NCBI GenBank assembly: GCA_030522415.1
Contig: CM060112.1
Span: 2,849,001 to 2,913,000, forward strand
Source of the DNA: Channallabes apus
Lineage: Eukaryota; Chordata; Actinopteri; Siluriformes; Clariidae
Direction of reading: 5' to 3'
Length of the DNA: 64,000 nucleotides
The translations under genes were made by a program, and so were the position numbers. The notes beneath the pieces were generated by a model. The model saw only the letters and a program-made list of their open reading frames with translations, did no database searches and was not told the origin of the DNA. Position 1 is the first letter of the stretch, and every line of letters starts with the position of its first letter. Below are positions 53,201-64,000 of the stretch, in pieces.

Positions 53201-56200
53201 AATGACTGCGTTATGAATGTTAGTGTGTTATAAATGCATTACGAGTGTGTTATGAATGTGTTATAAATCCATTATGAGTGTGTTATGAATGTGTTATGAG
53301 TGTGTTATGAGTGTGTTATGAGTGTGTTAGTGTGTTATGAATGTGTTATGAATGTGTTATGAATGTGTTATGAGTGTGTTATGAGTGTGTTAGTGTGTTA
53401 TGAGTGTGTTATCAGTGTGTTATGAATGTGTTATAAATCCATTATAAGTGTGTTATGAATGTGTTATGAATGTTTTATGAGTGTTATGAATGTGTTATGA
53501 GTGTGTTATGAGTGTGTTATGAGTGTGTTAGTGTGTTATGAATGTGTTATGAATGTGTTATGAGTGTGTTATCAGTGTGTTATGAATGTGTTATGAGTGT
53601 GTTATGAGTGTGTTAGTGTGTTATGAATGTGTTATGAATGTGTTATGAGTGTGTTATGAATGTGTTAGTGTGTTATGAATGTGTTATGAGTGTGTTATGA
53701 ATGTGTTATGAATGTGTTATGAGTGTGTTATGAGTGTGTTAGTGTCTTATGAATGTGTTATGAGTGTGTTATGAATGTGTTATGAATGTGTTATGAGTGT
53801 GTTATGAGTGTGTTAGTGTGTTATGAATGTGTTATGAGTGTGTTATGAATGTGTTATGAGTGTGTTATGAGTGTGTTATGAATGTGTTATGAATGTGTTA
53901 TGAGTGTGTTATGAATGTGTTATGAATGTGTTATGAGTGTGTTATGAGTGTGTTATGAATGTGTTATGAGTGTGTTATGAGTGTGTTATGAGTGTGTTAT
54001 GAATGTGTTATGAGTGTGTTATGAATGTGTTATGAATGTGTTATGAGTGTGTTAGTGTGTTATGAGTGTGTTATGAGTGTGTTATGAGTGTGTTATGAAT
54101 GTGTTATGAATGTGTTATGAATGTGTTATGAGTGTGTTATGAATGTGTTATGAATGTGTTATGAGTGTGTTATGAATGTGTTATGAGTGTGTTATGAGTG
54201 TGTTAGTGTGTTATGAATGTGTTATGAATGTGTTATGAGTGTGTTATGAATGTGTTATGAGTGTGTTATGAATGTGTTATGAGTGTGTTATGAGTGTGTT
54301 ATGAATGTGTTATGAGTGTGTTATGAATGTGTTATGAGTGTGTTATGAGTGTGTTATGAATGTGTTATGAGTGTGTTATGAATGTGTTATGAGTGTGTTA
54401 TGAGTGTGTTATGAATGTGTTATGAGTGTGTTATGAATGTGTTATGAGTGTGTTATGAATGTGTTATGAGTGTGTTATGAATGTGTTATGAGTGTGTTAT
54501 GAGTGTGTTATGAATGTGTTATGAATGTGTTATGAATGTGGTATGGGCATGTTTTGAGTGTGTTATGAATGTGTTATGAGTGTGTTATGAATGTGTTATG
54601 AGTGTGTTAGTGTGTTATGAATGTGTTATGAATGTGTTATGAGTGTGTTATGAATGTGTTATGAGTGTGTTATGAATGTGTTATGAGTGTGTTAGTGTGT
54701 TATGAATGTGTTATGAGTGTGTTATGAATGTGTTATGAGTGTGTTATGAGTGTGTTATGAATGTGTTATGAGTGTGTTATGAATGTGTTATGAGTGTGTT
54801 ATGAATGTGTTATGAGTGTGGTATGGGCATGTTTTGAGTATGTTATGAGTGTGTTATCAGTGTGTTATGAGTGTGTTATGAATGTGTTATGAGTGTGTTA
54901 TGAATGTGTTATGAATGTGTTATGAATGTGTTATGAGTGAGTTGTTAGTGTGTTATGAATGTGTTATGAATGTGTTATGAGTGTGTTAGTGTGTTATGAG
55001 TGTGTTAGTGTGTTATGAATGTGTTATGAATGTTTTATGAATGTGTTATGAGTGTGTTATGAATGTGTTATGAATGTGTTATGAGTGTGTTATGAATGTG
55101 TTATGAGTGTGTTATGAGTGTGTTAGTGTGTTATGAATGTGTTATGAATGTGTTATGAATGTGTTATGAGTGTGTTATGAATGTGTTATGAGTGTGTTAT
55201 GAATGTGTTATGAGTGTGTTATGAGTGTGTTAGTGTGTTATGAATGTGTTATGAATGTGTTATGAGTGTGTTATGAGTGTGTTATGAATGTGTTATGAGT
55301 GTGTTATGAATGTGTTATGAGTGTGTTATCAGTGTGTTATGAGTGTGTTATGAATGTGTTATGAGTGTGTTATGAATGTGTTATGAATGTGTTATGAATG
55401 TGTTATGAGTGTGTTGTTAGTGTGTTATGAATGTGTTATGAATGTGTTATGAGTGTGTTAGTGTGTTATGAGTGTGTTAGTGTGTTATGAATGTGTTATG
55501 AATGTTTTATGAATGTGTTATGAGTGTGTTATGAATGTGTTATGAATGTGTTATGAGTGTGTTATGAATGTGTTATGAGTGTGTTATGAGTGTGTTAGTG
55601 TGTTATGAATGTGTTATGAATGTGTTATGAATGTGTTATGAGTGTGTTATGAATGTGTTATGAGTGTGTTATGAATGTGTTATGAGTGTGTTATGAGTGT
55701 GTTAGTGTGTTATGAATGTGTTATGAATGTGTTATGAGTGTGTTATGAATGTGTTATGAGTGTGTTATGAATGTGTTATGAGTGTGTTATGAGTGTGTTA
55801 GTGTGTTATGAATGTGTTATGAATGTGTTATGAATGTGTTATGAGTGTGTTATGAATGTGTTATGAGTGTGTTATGAATGTGTTATGAGTGTGTTATGAG
55901 TGTGTTATGAGTGTGTTATGGGCATGTTTTGAGTATGTTATGAGTGTGTTATGAATGCATTATGAGTGTGTTATGAGTGTGTTATGGGCATGTTTTGAGT
56001 ATGTTATGAGTGTGTTATCAGTGTGTTATGAGTGTGTTATGAGTGTGTTATGAGTGTGTTATCCGTGTGTTATGAGTGTGTTATGAGTGTGTTATGAATG
56101 CATTATGAGTGTGTTATGAGTGTGTTAGTGTGTTATGAATGTGTTATGAATGTGTTATGAATGTGTTATGAGTGTGTTAGTGTGTTATGAATGTGTTATG

Positions 56201-56545
56201 AATGTGTTATGAGTGTGTTATGAATGTGTTATGAGTGTGTTATGAATGTGTTATGAGTGTGTTATGAATGTGTTATGAGTGTGTTATGAATGTGTTATGA
56301 GTGTGTTATGAGTGTGTTATGAGTGTGTTATGAATGTGTTATGAATGTGTTATGAGTGTGTTATGGGCATGTTTTGAGTATGTTATGAGTGTGTTATGAA
56401 TGCATTATGAGTGTGTTATGGGCATGTTTTGAGTATGTTATGAGTGTGTTATGAGTGTGTTATGAATGTGTTATGAGTGTGTTATGGGCATGTTTTGAGT
56501 ATGAGTGTGTTATCAGTGTGTTATGAGTGTGGTATGAACACTGAA
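53201..56545. repeat. Minisatellite D, 11-bp unit, in intron 6
   Basis: Some 300 units of gtgttatgaat and gtgttatgagt in an irregular order, with occasional short units (gtgtta) and a rarer ggtatgggcatgttttgag variant. Segments recur with a 472-bp offset: gttgttagtg at 54941 and 55413, and gttttatga at 55032 and 55504. It contains TGA/TAA in reading frames, so no long open frame arises. It ends at about 56545. Confidence 0.95.
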
Positions 56546-57667
56546 ATTGCACACCCTTCAAATAAAGTATGTTTGTTTTTGAAGGACATTATGGATTACA
56601 GAGTTTTGGTCAGAAGCAGTTGTTTTAGAGGAAATGTCAGCTGCTAAAATAAGGACGTGCTGACATTTTCTCTGGGCGTAATAACAGCGAGAGCATGAAC
56701 ACAACATAGATGACACATTTCCTTAACATCAAATGTCAATGTGAAGTAAATTGGTTACGGACGCTGTTGATTTGTCAGGCAGACATTCTACTTTTTTTTT
56801 CATCAGTTTTTTTTTCTATTAGGTCAACGAAGTGTGTCTTATTAATTATTGTAAATGATTATACACCAAGGCCTTGTGAAATACTGGATTCTGATTGGTC
56901 AGAAGGTGTGGGGACATTTATAGTTTATATATTAATGTGCTCATTCTAGTATATTATTACATTAGGATTAGATTAGATTAGATTTTCTGTATCAAATATC
57001 CGTAACCTTTAACACGTGTATCATTCGTCTGAAGATTTCTGTTTATCCTACGTATAGATAAAGACGTGACTTGACAAGGCTCTTCAGGTTTAGTTATTTA
57101 GCAGCATGGAAAGGTCACGATGTACAAAACGATGTTAAGTGCTCAGAGTCAGTAAAAGTACAGAATGTTCTGTTTGTGCTATTAAATAAATGAATAATAA
57201 ATAAATCCTTGTCATAGTTTTGAGTTCTTCACATGAGGTGAAGAAGACGAATGTAAACTTTGGCCATGAATTTAAAAAATAGAAAACATGAGCAAGAATA
57301 GAAACTAGGCTAAGAACAGTGATGCTGATCATCATAGTAGTTCACTGTTACAATACGAACTACCTCACTGACCACAAGGTGCATAAGTATTCACCCTCAC
57401 AGTGAACATGTCCACAATTTATTCACAATTTTCTTCATCCTGGACCTGAAACTGGACTGGATTTTATGTGATAACTCTGAAGAACGTACATTCAGGAACT
57501 CAATACGGATCAAGCAGAACTCTTCCATGTCACAAATATTTACTCTAATTGCTGTGAAACCCCAAAACGTGTTCCTTGTTCCACCAGTTGTCCCGTCCAC
57601 ACTGTGGAGTCTGGTGGTCAGAGCTTCCTGGTGTCTTGGTAACGGTATAACTCTGTTGTACTGTACA

Positions 57668-57707
<40 letters not shown>

Positions 57708-58184
57708 GAACCTTCTGTAGGTAGCAAAAATTCCTACAGTGTTAGTTGAAAGTGGTATAAGATGAACACAGTGTAAAAGCTCATTGTTTTATCCTCTGAT
57801 GATGTCTGAGTTCAGAAGCAGAAGACCAGACGTGAGGTGAGATTGGAGTTGTATTGACATTAGATTGATTAAAAAGTTATTTGTACTGACGCTACTGTAA
57901 ACACTCAGAGTCAGGACCGAATCTCACAACAGCGACCGTCATCAAAAGAGAGAACTTTTCTTTTTTACAGGCTTTGTATCAGTTCCAAACAGAGGTTCAA
58001 GGATAAATGCCTCCAAGATAATCCACGTGGGTTGTTATAGCTTGGCACAGCCGCTTCTTTGCAAACATACGGTAGAATCGACAAGAACTTGAGCCATAGG
58101 ACGAGAAAGAATCTTAAAATTGCCCGACCTCAAAGACATAAAAGATTTATTTTGTTGCAATGAGTTCTAGGTGCATTACAACAC
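56546..58184. other. Intron 6 DNA, weak repeat traces
   Basis: No exon 7 found. (GATTA)n-like at about 56965-56985 and (ATT)n at 57669-57707. 57,370-57,600 has minus-strand words (gggtgaatacttatgcacc, ggggtttcacagcaa) reminiscent of fish DNA-transposon ends; not assigned. Confidence 0.35.
57669..57707. repeat. (ATT)n microsatellite
   Basis: About 13 ATT units in intron 6. Confidence 0.9.
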
Positions 58185-58345
58185 ATTCAATTCAAATCAG
58201 TTTTATTTGTATACTGTTTTTAGCAGCACTGTAAAACTGGAAATAATTATAAAAATGTTTGTCCCTGATCAGGAAGCCTTGAGAGGAACCAGATTCAACA
58301 GGGACCCCATCCTCATTCGGGCGATATCAGAAGGAAATAGCAGGG
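58185..58345 (-). mobile_element. L2-type LINE 3' region, antisense, decayed
   Basis: attcaattcaaatcagtttt, atttgtatactgtttttagc then cttgagaggaaccagattca, acagggaccccatcctcatt and cgggcgatatcag correspond to the reverse complement of the LINE 3' UTR at 62040-62434 (gatgggttccctgttgagtc, ctggttcctctcaagg). Confidence 0.75.
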
Positions 58346-58625
58346 ACTGTTTCACCGTCTTACTGTGTGTTATGAGACTGAAAGTTTAGTATAATGGGGA
58401 AAGTATTAATAAAATGTAGATATCATGGGATATTTAGTCCTTAAATATTAACTTACTGCATTTACATTTGTAAATTGAATTACATCTGCCAAATGCCTAA
58501 AATACAAATGTAAATTAAATTACTGCAGTCAGGTGGCATCACAAAAAAAAACTACCTATCAGCCGAGTCCAAGACCATGTTTATTGTTATGTTTTGGAAC
58601 TCCAACCAGAAGTGGAGCACTACAG

Positions 58626-59200
58626 TAGAGACCTGCGCGGGACAGAGTTTTCAGTCCCGCTCCCACAAAAATATAGATTATTTTCTCCCGCTCCCGCCCG
58701 CAAAAATCCCGCAGGTAAACATATAAGTAGTTTTAATTTTACTGCTTCTTCCCGGTAATATGTTATTTGTTTCATTTGCTTCCCTTTTGAATTGAATTGA
58801 ATTGAATTGAAAAATTGAATTGAATAAACGTTGATTTCTCAAGCATTTGGCCGAATACTGCTTCAGAACGTTAGGCTTTTTTGCCTTATTTCCTAATAAA
58901 TAAAAATAAGTTCCGACCTTGTGCCTGTAAATTGGTTTTATTTTAATTTAGTCGTTCTTGTTGCTTGTGTGCAGTATTAATATATATATTATATATATAT
59001 ATATATAGTATTAATAAATAAATAAATAAATTTTAAGAAAATTCCATTTTGCGGGAGTCCCGCTATTCATTTTATTCTCCCGCAACCCGCACATACATGA
59101 GGACCTTCCCGCCCGCACCCGCATTCACACATCAAACCTTGTCCCGCGCCGCCTCCGTGCGCTGGGTCCGGCGGTTCTCCCGCGGGAGTGCAGGTCTCTA
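58626..59200. mobile_element. 575-bp hAT-type MITE with 8-bp target duplication
   Basis: Ends tagagacctgc and gcaggtctcta are exact 11-bp inverted repeats. The flanks 58618-58625 and 59201-59208 are both cactacag, the 8-bp duplication typical of hAT elements. Subterminal regions are rich in cccgc motifs on both sides; the core is AT-rich with (TTGAA)n and (AT)n. No transposase. The perfect duplication indicates recent insertion. Confidence 0.9.
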
Positions 59201-59240
59201 CACTACAGTATGTGCGAAAGGTTTAGAGAGTGACATGTCT

Positions 59241-59266
59241 AGTGAGAGAGAGAGAGAGAGGGAGAG
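59241..59266. repeat. (GA)n microsatellite
   Basis: Short GA run after the hAT MITE. Confidence 0.8.
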
Positions 59267-59539
59267 GTAACAGGTCTGGTCGCATTGTGAATGTATATTT
59301 AGTGTAGAGTTCAAGCAGAGACTCCGGCAGGACTAACTATGACATCATAACTAAAAGGGAGGAGCCAGAAGGAAACACAAACATGAGGGGGAACTGGGAT
59401 GTAAAGCGACCAGTCACTTGAACGTCAGCAAACCTGAGTGATGAATGAGAGTGAGGAGGACAGCATCTAAACATAGCAGTTCACTCTATAAAGACAAAAG
59501 GCGTGGCATTTTTAAACACTGAGACTGAAATACTGAGAC

Positions 59540-60080
59540 CAAATACTAAGTGGAATGATGTTTCATAACATTGGGGCTTTGTAAGAAAAGTGTCTTCCCC
59601 CTGCTGTAGTTTTTATAATAAGAGGTACCGACAGGCAGTCTGCATCCTCTGATCGAAGTAAGTGTGGTGGATCACGAAACACTAGCAGTTCACTCAGGCT
59701 CATGTTTTAGGATGAGCCAATGCAGTGTGGAGGAGATGAGGGTCATGTGCTCGTATCTTCTGCTTATAGTGAGGGCTGCTGCATTGAGGACTAACTGGAG
59801 CTTGTTTATGCACCTAGTTGAACATCTGGACAGCAAGACATTACAAGACCTTGTCCAACCTAGAGGTGGCAAAAGCATGAACTAAGTTTTCTACAACATT
59901 TATGACATTACTGTATATTTCTTGTCATGGCCACATTTCTCAGATGAAAGAATGCTCTCCTAGTAATATTATTATTACTGCCTGAGCTTCGAACTAATAA
60001 TCACACCAAGGTCTTTTAAATGCCATCCAGAGATATTATGTTATCTGAAAGCTTATTTAAAGCTACATGTGGTCCTAGTA
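59540..60080 (-). pseudogene. LINE-derived relic with reverse-transcriptase C-terminal fragment
   Basis: Minus-strand translation of about 59690-59878 contains LSRCSTRCINKLQLVLNAAA and HMTLISSTLHWL, equivalent to the LINE block at 14356-14754. Flanking text (gaggtaccgacaggcagtct, ggtggcaaaagcatgaacta, caccaaggtcttttaaatgc) belongs to a repeat found widely in fish. Truncated and decayed. Confidence 0.7.
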
Positions 60081-61089
60081 CCAGTAAGCAGAAGTGAAGA
60101 AGCTTAATAATCCAGTGTTTAATGTCCTTCACACATTCCTTTGGTAAGTTGGTATGTCTCAGCTGGCATTGCTGCATTCCTCATCCAGCATTAGTGCACA
60201 TACAGTAGAATAGTCACCAATTCAATCCAGAGAATGGATGCTCACAATTCTTCTGGAAAAAAATCCAGGTATTGATGTGAAATATATTAATGAGAGATTT
60301 AAAATCAATTTCTTTCAGCACCTGTTAAATTAGCAAAAGGCTAAACAGTAACAAAACCACTGGATTTATAGATGTATGTGTTAAGTGAAGCGAGCGACGT
60401 TGTTCCAGACACAGTTCAGTTACTGACGGACACACGGTGAATAACGGGCTTTCACCGAGGATGATGGATTTATACTAGCAGCCTATTGGACTGGATAAAG
60501 AAGGACTTCACTATTCAGCAGACATCACTGAAAGAACGTCTGTGAGAAAGAAGAAAAAGTAAAGATGTTTCTTTAACTGTTCCTGCATTATACGTCTCTC
60601 CTCATATGACAGGAAAATGAAATGTAGCAAAGATTAGCAATTACATAAAAAAAACAACATTTTGAAGAAAAGGAGAAAAATAGTTCTCACTGCTTTTTGG
60701 TCCAAAAGAAATTTCCATATGAAAAGAAGAATTGAATAGAATCTTTTTTCTAATCTGTGTGACTCCAATAATGTGACCACTAGCAGCCACCGCAGTGGCT
60801 CAAATGATCAGGTGAGGCCAACATCATCACCATTTACACTCAACCGAGACCAAGCTTTTCATGATAAACGATAAATAAAATAATTAAATGTTAAATAAAA
60901 TAATTAATTGTTAGCAATTTCCTTTCTTGGCAAGAAGTGAACATGGACATGTCTGCATTTGTCATGACAATTACTTTAAAGTAAAGTAATTATTATATTA
61001 TTTTTGTACTCATTTGACTCATTTGCCTCATTTATTTTTATTAATTAAAATAACTATTATACTCCATATTTTATCCTATTCTACTCAAT
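60081..61089. other. Intron 6 DNA, nothing recognised
   Basis: AT-rich unique-looking sequence without exon or transposon signature. Confidence 0.4.
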
Positions 61090-61195
<106 letters not shown>

Positions 61196-61651
61196 CACTC
61201 ACCTAAAGGATTATTAGGAACACCTGTTAAATTTCTCATTAATGCAATTATCTAATCAACCAATCACATGGCAGTTGCTTCAGTGCATTTAGGGGTGTGG
61301 TCCTGGTCAAGACAATCTCCTGAACTCCAAATTGAATGTCAGAATGGGAAAGAAAGGTGATTTAAGCAGTTTTGAGCGTGGCATGGTTGTTGGTGCCAGA
61401 CGGGCCGGTCTGAGTATTTCATAATCTGCTCAGTTACTGGGATTTTCACGCACAACCATTTCTAGGGTTTACAAAGAATGGTGTGAAAAGGGAAAAACAT
61501 CCAGTATGCGGCAGTCCTGTGGGTGAAAATGCCTTGTTGATGCTCGAGGTCAGAGGAGAATGGGCCGACTGATTCAAGCTGATAGAAGAGCAACTTTGAC
61601 TGAAATAACCACTCGTTACAACCGAGGTCTGCAGCAAAGCATCTGTGAAGC

Positions 61652-62434
61652 ATCTTTTTAATCTGGCATACACATAACTCATCCCAGTACTCATACTCCA
61701 GTACACCTATACCGAATGGCAACTACGCTAATTCTCCCCATCTGTTCTGTATTTCTCTACCCATCCCGAGGCATCGGGAGATTTTGCCAGCTTCAGTAGA
61801 CAAAGGCCGACCCTGCGAGGTTCCTGAGGCATCCAGAGAAGGAGCAGCTCCAGCTGGATTCAGCTTTATGATGGTTGGAGCTACACATGCTGCTCCTGTG
61901 CTTCCAGTGATCCAGACCTCATCTGCCCTCTGCACCTACTGACTCGTCACTATGCTGAACTGGTCTTCATGTCAATTTAAATAATTTCTGTCATATTGAA
62001 TTTTCACCTGCACAACACACAAGATGTTATATCATTTCTATCTGTTATCGCCCAAATGAGGATGGGTTCCCTGTTGAGTCTGGTTCCTCTCAAGGTTTCT
62101 TCCTAATGCCATCTCAGGGAGTTTTTCCTTACCACCGTCGCCGCCACCCTTGGCTTGCTCATCAGAGACATTTCATTCATTCGTCTCATTATTATTAGCT
62201 GCACATTTTTCTCACACATCCACACTTCCAATTATTTTCTTTTCTATAATTATTATTATTATTTGTTTTTATTTATTTATTTTCTATTATTATTTTATTT
62301 ATTTATTTATTTATTTATTATTATTATTATTATTATGATTTGTTAAATTTCTTTAATTTTTGTGAAGCTGCTTTGAGACAATGACCATTGTTAAAAGCGC
62401 TATATAAATAAAATTGAATTGAATTGAATTGAAT
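61652..62434 (+). mobile_element. L2-type LINE 3' end nested in the Tc1 element
   Basis: The insert ends with gctgctttgagacaatgacc, attgttaaaagcgctatata and a (TTGAA)n tail, the fish L2 3' end. It contains the 3' UTR words ggttcctctcaaggtttctt and atctcagggagtttttcctt. Direct repeats tgaagc at 61646-61651 and 62435-62440 bracket it; tail and target overlap, so the exact duplication length is uncertain. It carries only 3' UTR and no reverse-transcriptase frame, which is typical 5' truncation. Confidence 0.82.
62250..62336. repeat. (ATT)n/(ATTT)n microsatellite inside the LINE 3' UTR
   Basis: Tandem ATT and ATTT runs between tttcttttctataatt and tgatttgttaaat. Confidence 0.85.
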
Positions 62435-63212
62435 TGAAGCCACAACACACACAACCTTGAGGCGGATGGGCTACAACAGCAGAAGACCCCACCGGGTACC
62501 ACTCATCTCCACTACAAATAGGAAAAAGAGGTTACAATTTGCACCAGCTCACCAAAATTGGACAGTTGAAGACTGGAAAAATGTTGCCTGGTCTGATGAG
62601 TCTCGATCTCTGTTGAGACATTCAAATGGTAGAGTCAGAATTTGGCGTAAACAGAATGAGAACATGGATCCATCATGCCTTGTTCCCACTGTGCAGGCTG
62701 GTGGTGGTGGTGGTGTAATGGTGTGGGGGATGTTTTCTTGGCATACTTTAGGCCCCTTAGTGCCAATTGGGCATGGTTTAAATGCCATGGGCTACCGGAG
62801 CATTGTTTCTGACCATGTCCATCTCTTTATGACCACCATGTACCGATCCTCTGATGGCTACTTCCAGCAGGATAATGCACCATGTCACAAAGCTCCAATC
62901 ATTTCAAATTGGTTTCTTGAACATGACAATGAGTTCACTGTACTAAAATGGCCCCCACAGTCACCAGATCTCAACCTAATAGAGCATCTTTGGGATGTGG
63001 TGGAACGGGAGCTTCGTGCCCTGGATGTGCATCCCACAAATCTCCATCAACTGCAAGATGCTCTCCTATCAATATGGGCCGACATTTCTAAAGAATGCTT
63101 TCAGCACCTTGTTGAATCAATGCCACGTAGAATTAAGGCAGTTCTGGAGGGGAAAGGGGGTCAAACACCGTATTAGTATGGTGTTCCTAATAATCCTTTA
63201 GGTCAGTGTATA

Positions 63213-63219
63213 TACAGTA

Positions 63220-63277
<58 letters not shown>
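63213..63277. repeat. (AT)n tract, right flank of Tc1 element
   Basis: About 60 bp of AT dinucleotides directly after the right terminal repeat and a short tatacagtactgta. Confidence 0.9.
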
Positions 63278-63281
<4 letters not shown>

Positions 63282-63417
63282 TTATTTAATTTTATTTCTT
63301 TATTTTTTTAATGAATGCTCTATGACAATGCTTTATGGCCAAACTCTTAACTCTATTGCTTTTTTTTTTTTTTTTTACTACTAACCTTAAAAAAAAATCT
63401 TTATTAAATGCTCTAGA

Positions 63418-64000
63418 TGTCACGATCCGTGCAGGCGCGGTGGATCCATGCGCAGAGCGCGTGTGGAAAACAGCGCCGGTTATCCTGTGGTGAACTATGC
63501 GCTGATAGTTTTATGAATGAAAGGAGGCGTGGCGCGAGCTTAGAGCAGAGTGTGCGGGAGGGAAGAGCCGGCGTACACTGAATGCAAGCCTGATCCGTGC
63601 AGAGTAATCGAGAGCATGAGCGTGCGTGGTTCAAAGCCGAGAATTCAAATACAGTCCGTGATCCTGAATCGTGGTCATGAAACGTGAGCGAGAGTCGATA
63701 ACCGGAAATCCGAAAAGGCAGTAGTCCAAAACGTGAGACGTGAGCAAGGTCCGTGAAACAGAGCATGGGTCGATATCCAAATGTCAAGGCAGAGAAGAAC
63801 GCTGGAAAATTGGGCATGAAGGCACACAATAATCTGGCGAGGGGTGGTGGTTTTAGAAAGAGTTATATAGAACCAGGTAATGAATGAAATGAAGAACAGG
63901 TGTGTTGAGCCGGTGAATGAGGCGGCAAAATGAAAGCAGTGGGCTGGAGTGTGGAACGGAGTCGCAGGTAATCATGGCTTGACTTGAGGCGGGGGCGTGA
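63418..64000. repeat. CpG-rich repeat-like block at the right edge
   Basis: Sharp change from A/T homopolymers to CpG-rich sequence beginning gtcacgatccgtgcaggcgc. Short phrases recur in degenerate form (gtccgtgatcctgaatcgtg, gtccgtgaaacagagcatgg, cgtgagcgagagtcgataac). The wording resembles unclassified fish interspersed repeats (gaacgctgg, ggcacacaataatctggc, ttatatagaacc), possibly an LTR or DNA element entering from the right. Incomplete. Confidence 0.45.

Larger units (their letters stand above)
61344..63176 (+). pseudogene. Tc1-like transposase, interrupted
   Basis: The start ATG at 61344 opens MGKKGDLSSFERGMVVGARR. The helix-turn-helix region is hit by an in-frame TAA at 61422-61424, and another stop (TGA) follows in the linker. 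A LINE fragment splits the gene at 61652-62434. After it the frame is open to the TAG stop just after 63173, with catalytic residues Asp (WSDES, 62595), Asp (QQDNAPCH, 62871) and Glu (NLIEHLWD, 62982). Between the second Asp and the Glu are 36 residues, so DD36E rather than the DD34E of Tc1 itself; a DD36E group named Incomer is known (from memory). The catalytic half is intact as read, but the gene cannot make a full protein. Confidence 0.9.
61196..63208 (+). mobile_element. Tc1-like transposon (DD36E) with nested LINE insertion
   Basis: Terminal inverted repeats are nearly exact: left cactcacctaaaggattatt, right aataatcctttaggtcagtg, one mismatch over about 28 bp. TA flanks both ends (61194-61195, 63209-63210). 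Removing the 783-bp LINE insert leaves about 1.23 kb, the normal size of a Tc1 element. Both outer flanks are (AT)n. The transposase frame is broken (see the pseudogene entry). Confidence 0.92.

Noticed and set aside
63413..63829. 138-codon minus-strand open frame in the CpG-rich block
   Set aside because: No domain recognised; the block looks like repeat sequence and runs out of the window, so coding potential cannot be supported.

Overview
This is a piece of a teleost fish chromosome. Three short exons with consensus splice sites encode consecutive parts of a GABA-A receptor gamma-3 subunit (gabrg3, + strand). Nearly everything else is intron, tandem repeat or transposon relic. Fish origin is indicated by L2-type LINE 3' ends with (TTGAA)n tails, several Tc1-like elements, fish-type tRNA-derived SINEs, a Ty3/Gypsy relic and abundant CA/TG microsatellites. 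The species cannot be fixed from the sequence; an ostariophysan such as a catfish is only a guess.

Layout. 1-15,340: a minisatellite of about 20-bp units that runs off the left edge, contains a near-perfect 6,840-bp higher-order duplication and is interrupted by a LINE reverse-transcriptase fragment. 15,340-24,229: intron 3 with SINEs, a TA-flanked MITE and a dispersed repeat that may be related to the minisatellite. 24,230-24,450: exon 4 (221 bp). 24,650-27,830: a second minisatellite (27-bp unit) starting about 200 bp after exon 4. 34,098-34,180: exon 5 (83 bp), coding the Cys-loop. Intron 5 (18.4 kb) holds a SINE, a Gypsy integrase relic, a deleted Tc1 element and a third tandem array with a 164-bp higher-order period (49.1-51.1 kb). 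52,532-52,669: exon 6 (138 bp). 53.0-56.5 kb: a fourth minisatellite (11-bp unit). 56.5-64 kb: intron 6 with a hAT MITE carrying a perfect 8-bp target duplication, LINE relics, and a Tc1 element (DD36E spacing) broken by a nested LINE tail and sitting in an (AT)n tract.

The exon lengths (221, 83, 138 bp), phases and translations fit exons 4-6 of the vertebrate GABA-A receptor gene plan. Exons 1-3 and 7 onward were not recognised and probably lie outside the window. The main biological points are an isoleucine where gamma-2 has Phe77 (a key benzodiazepine-site residue), long CA/TG repeats within about 15 bp of one splice site of all three exons, and four large minisatellite arrays covering more than a third of the window. 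The very long open reading frames in this window are products of stop-free tandem repeats, not genes. No bacterial-type system, CRISPR array or new protein-coding system was found.
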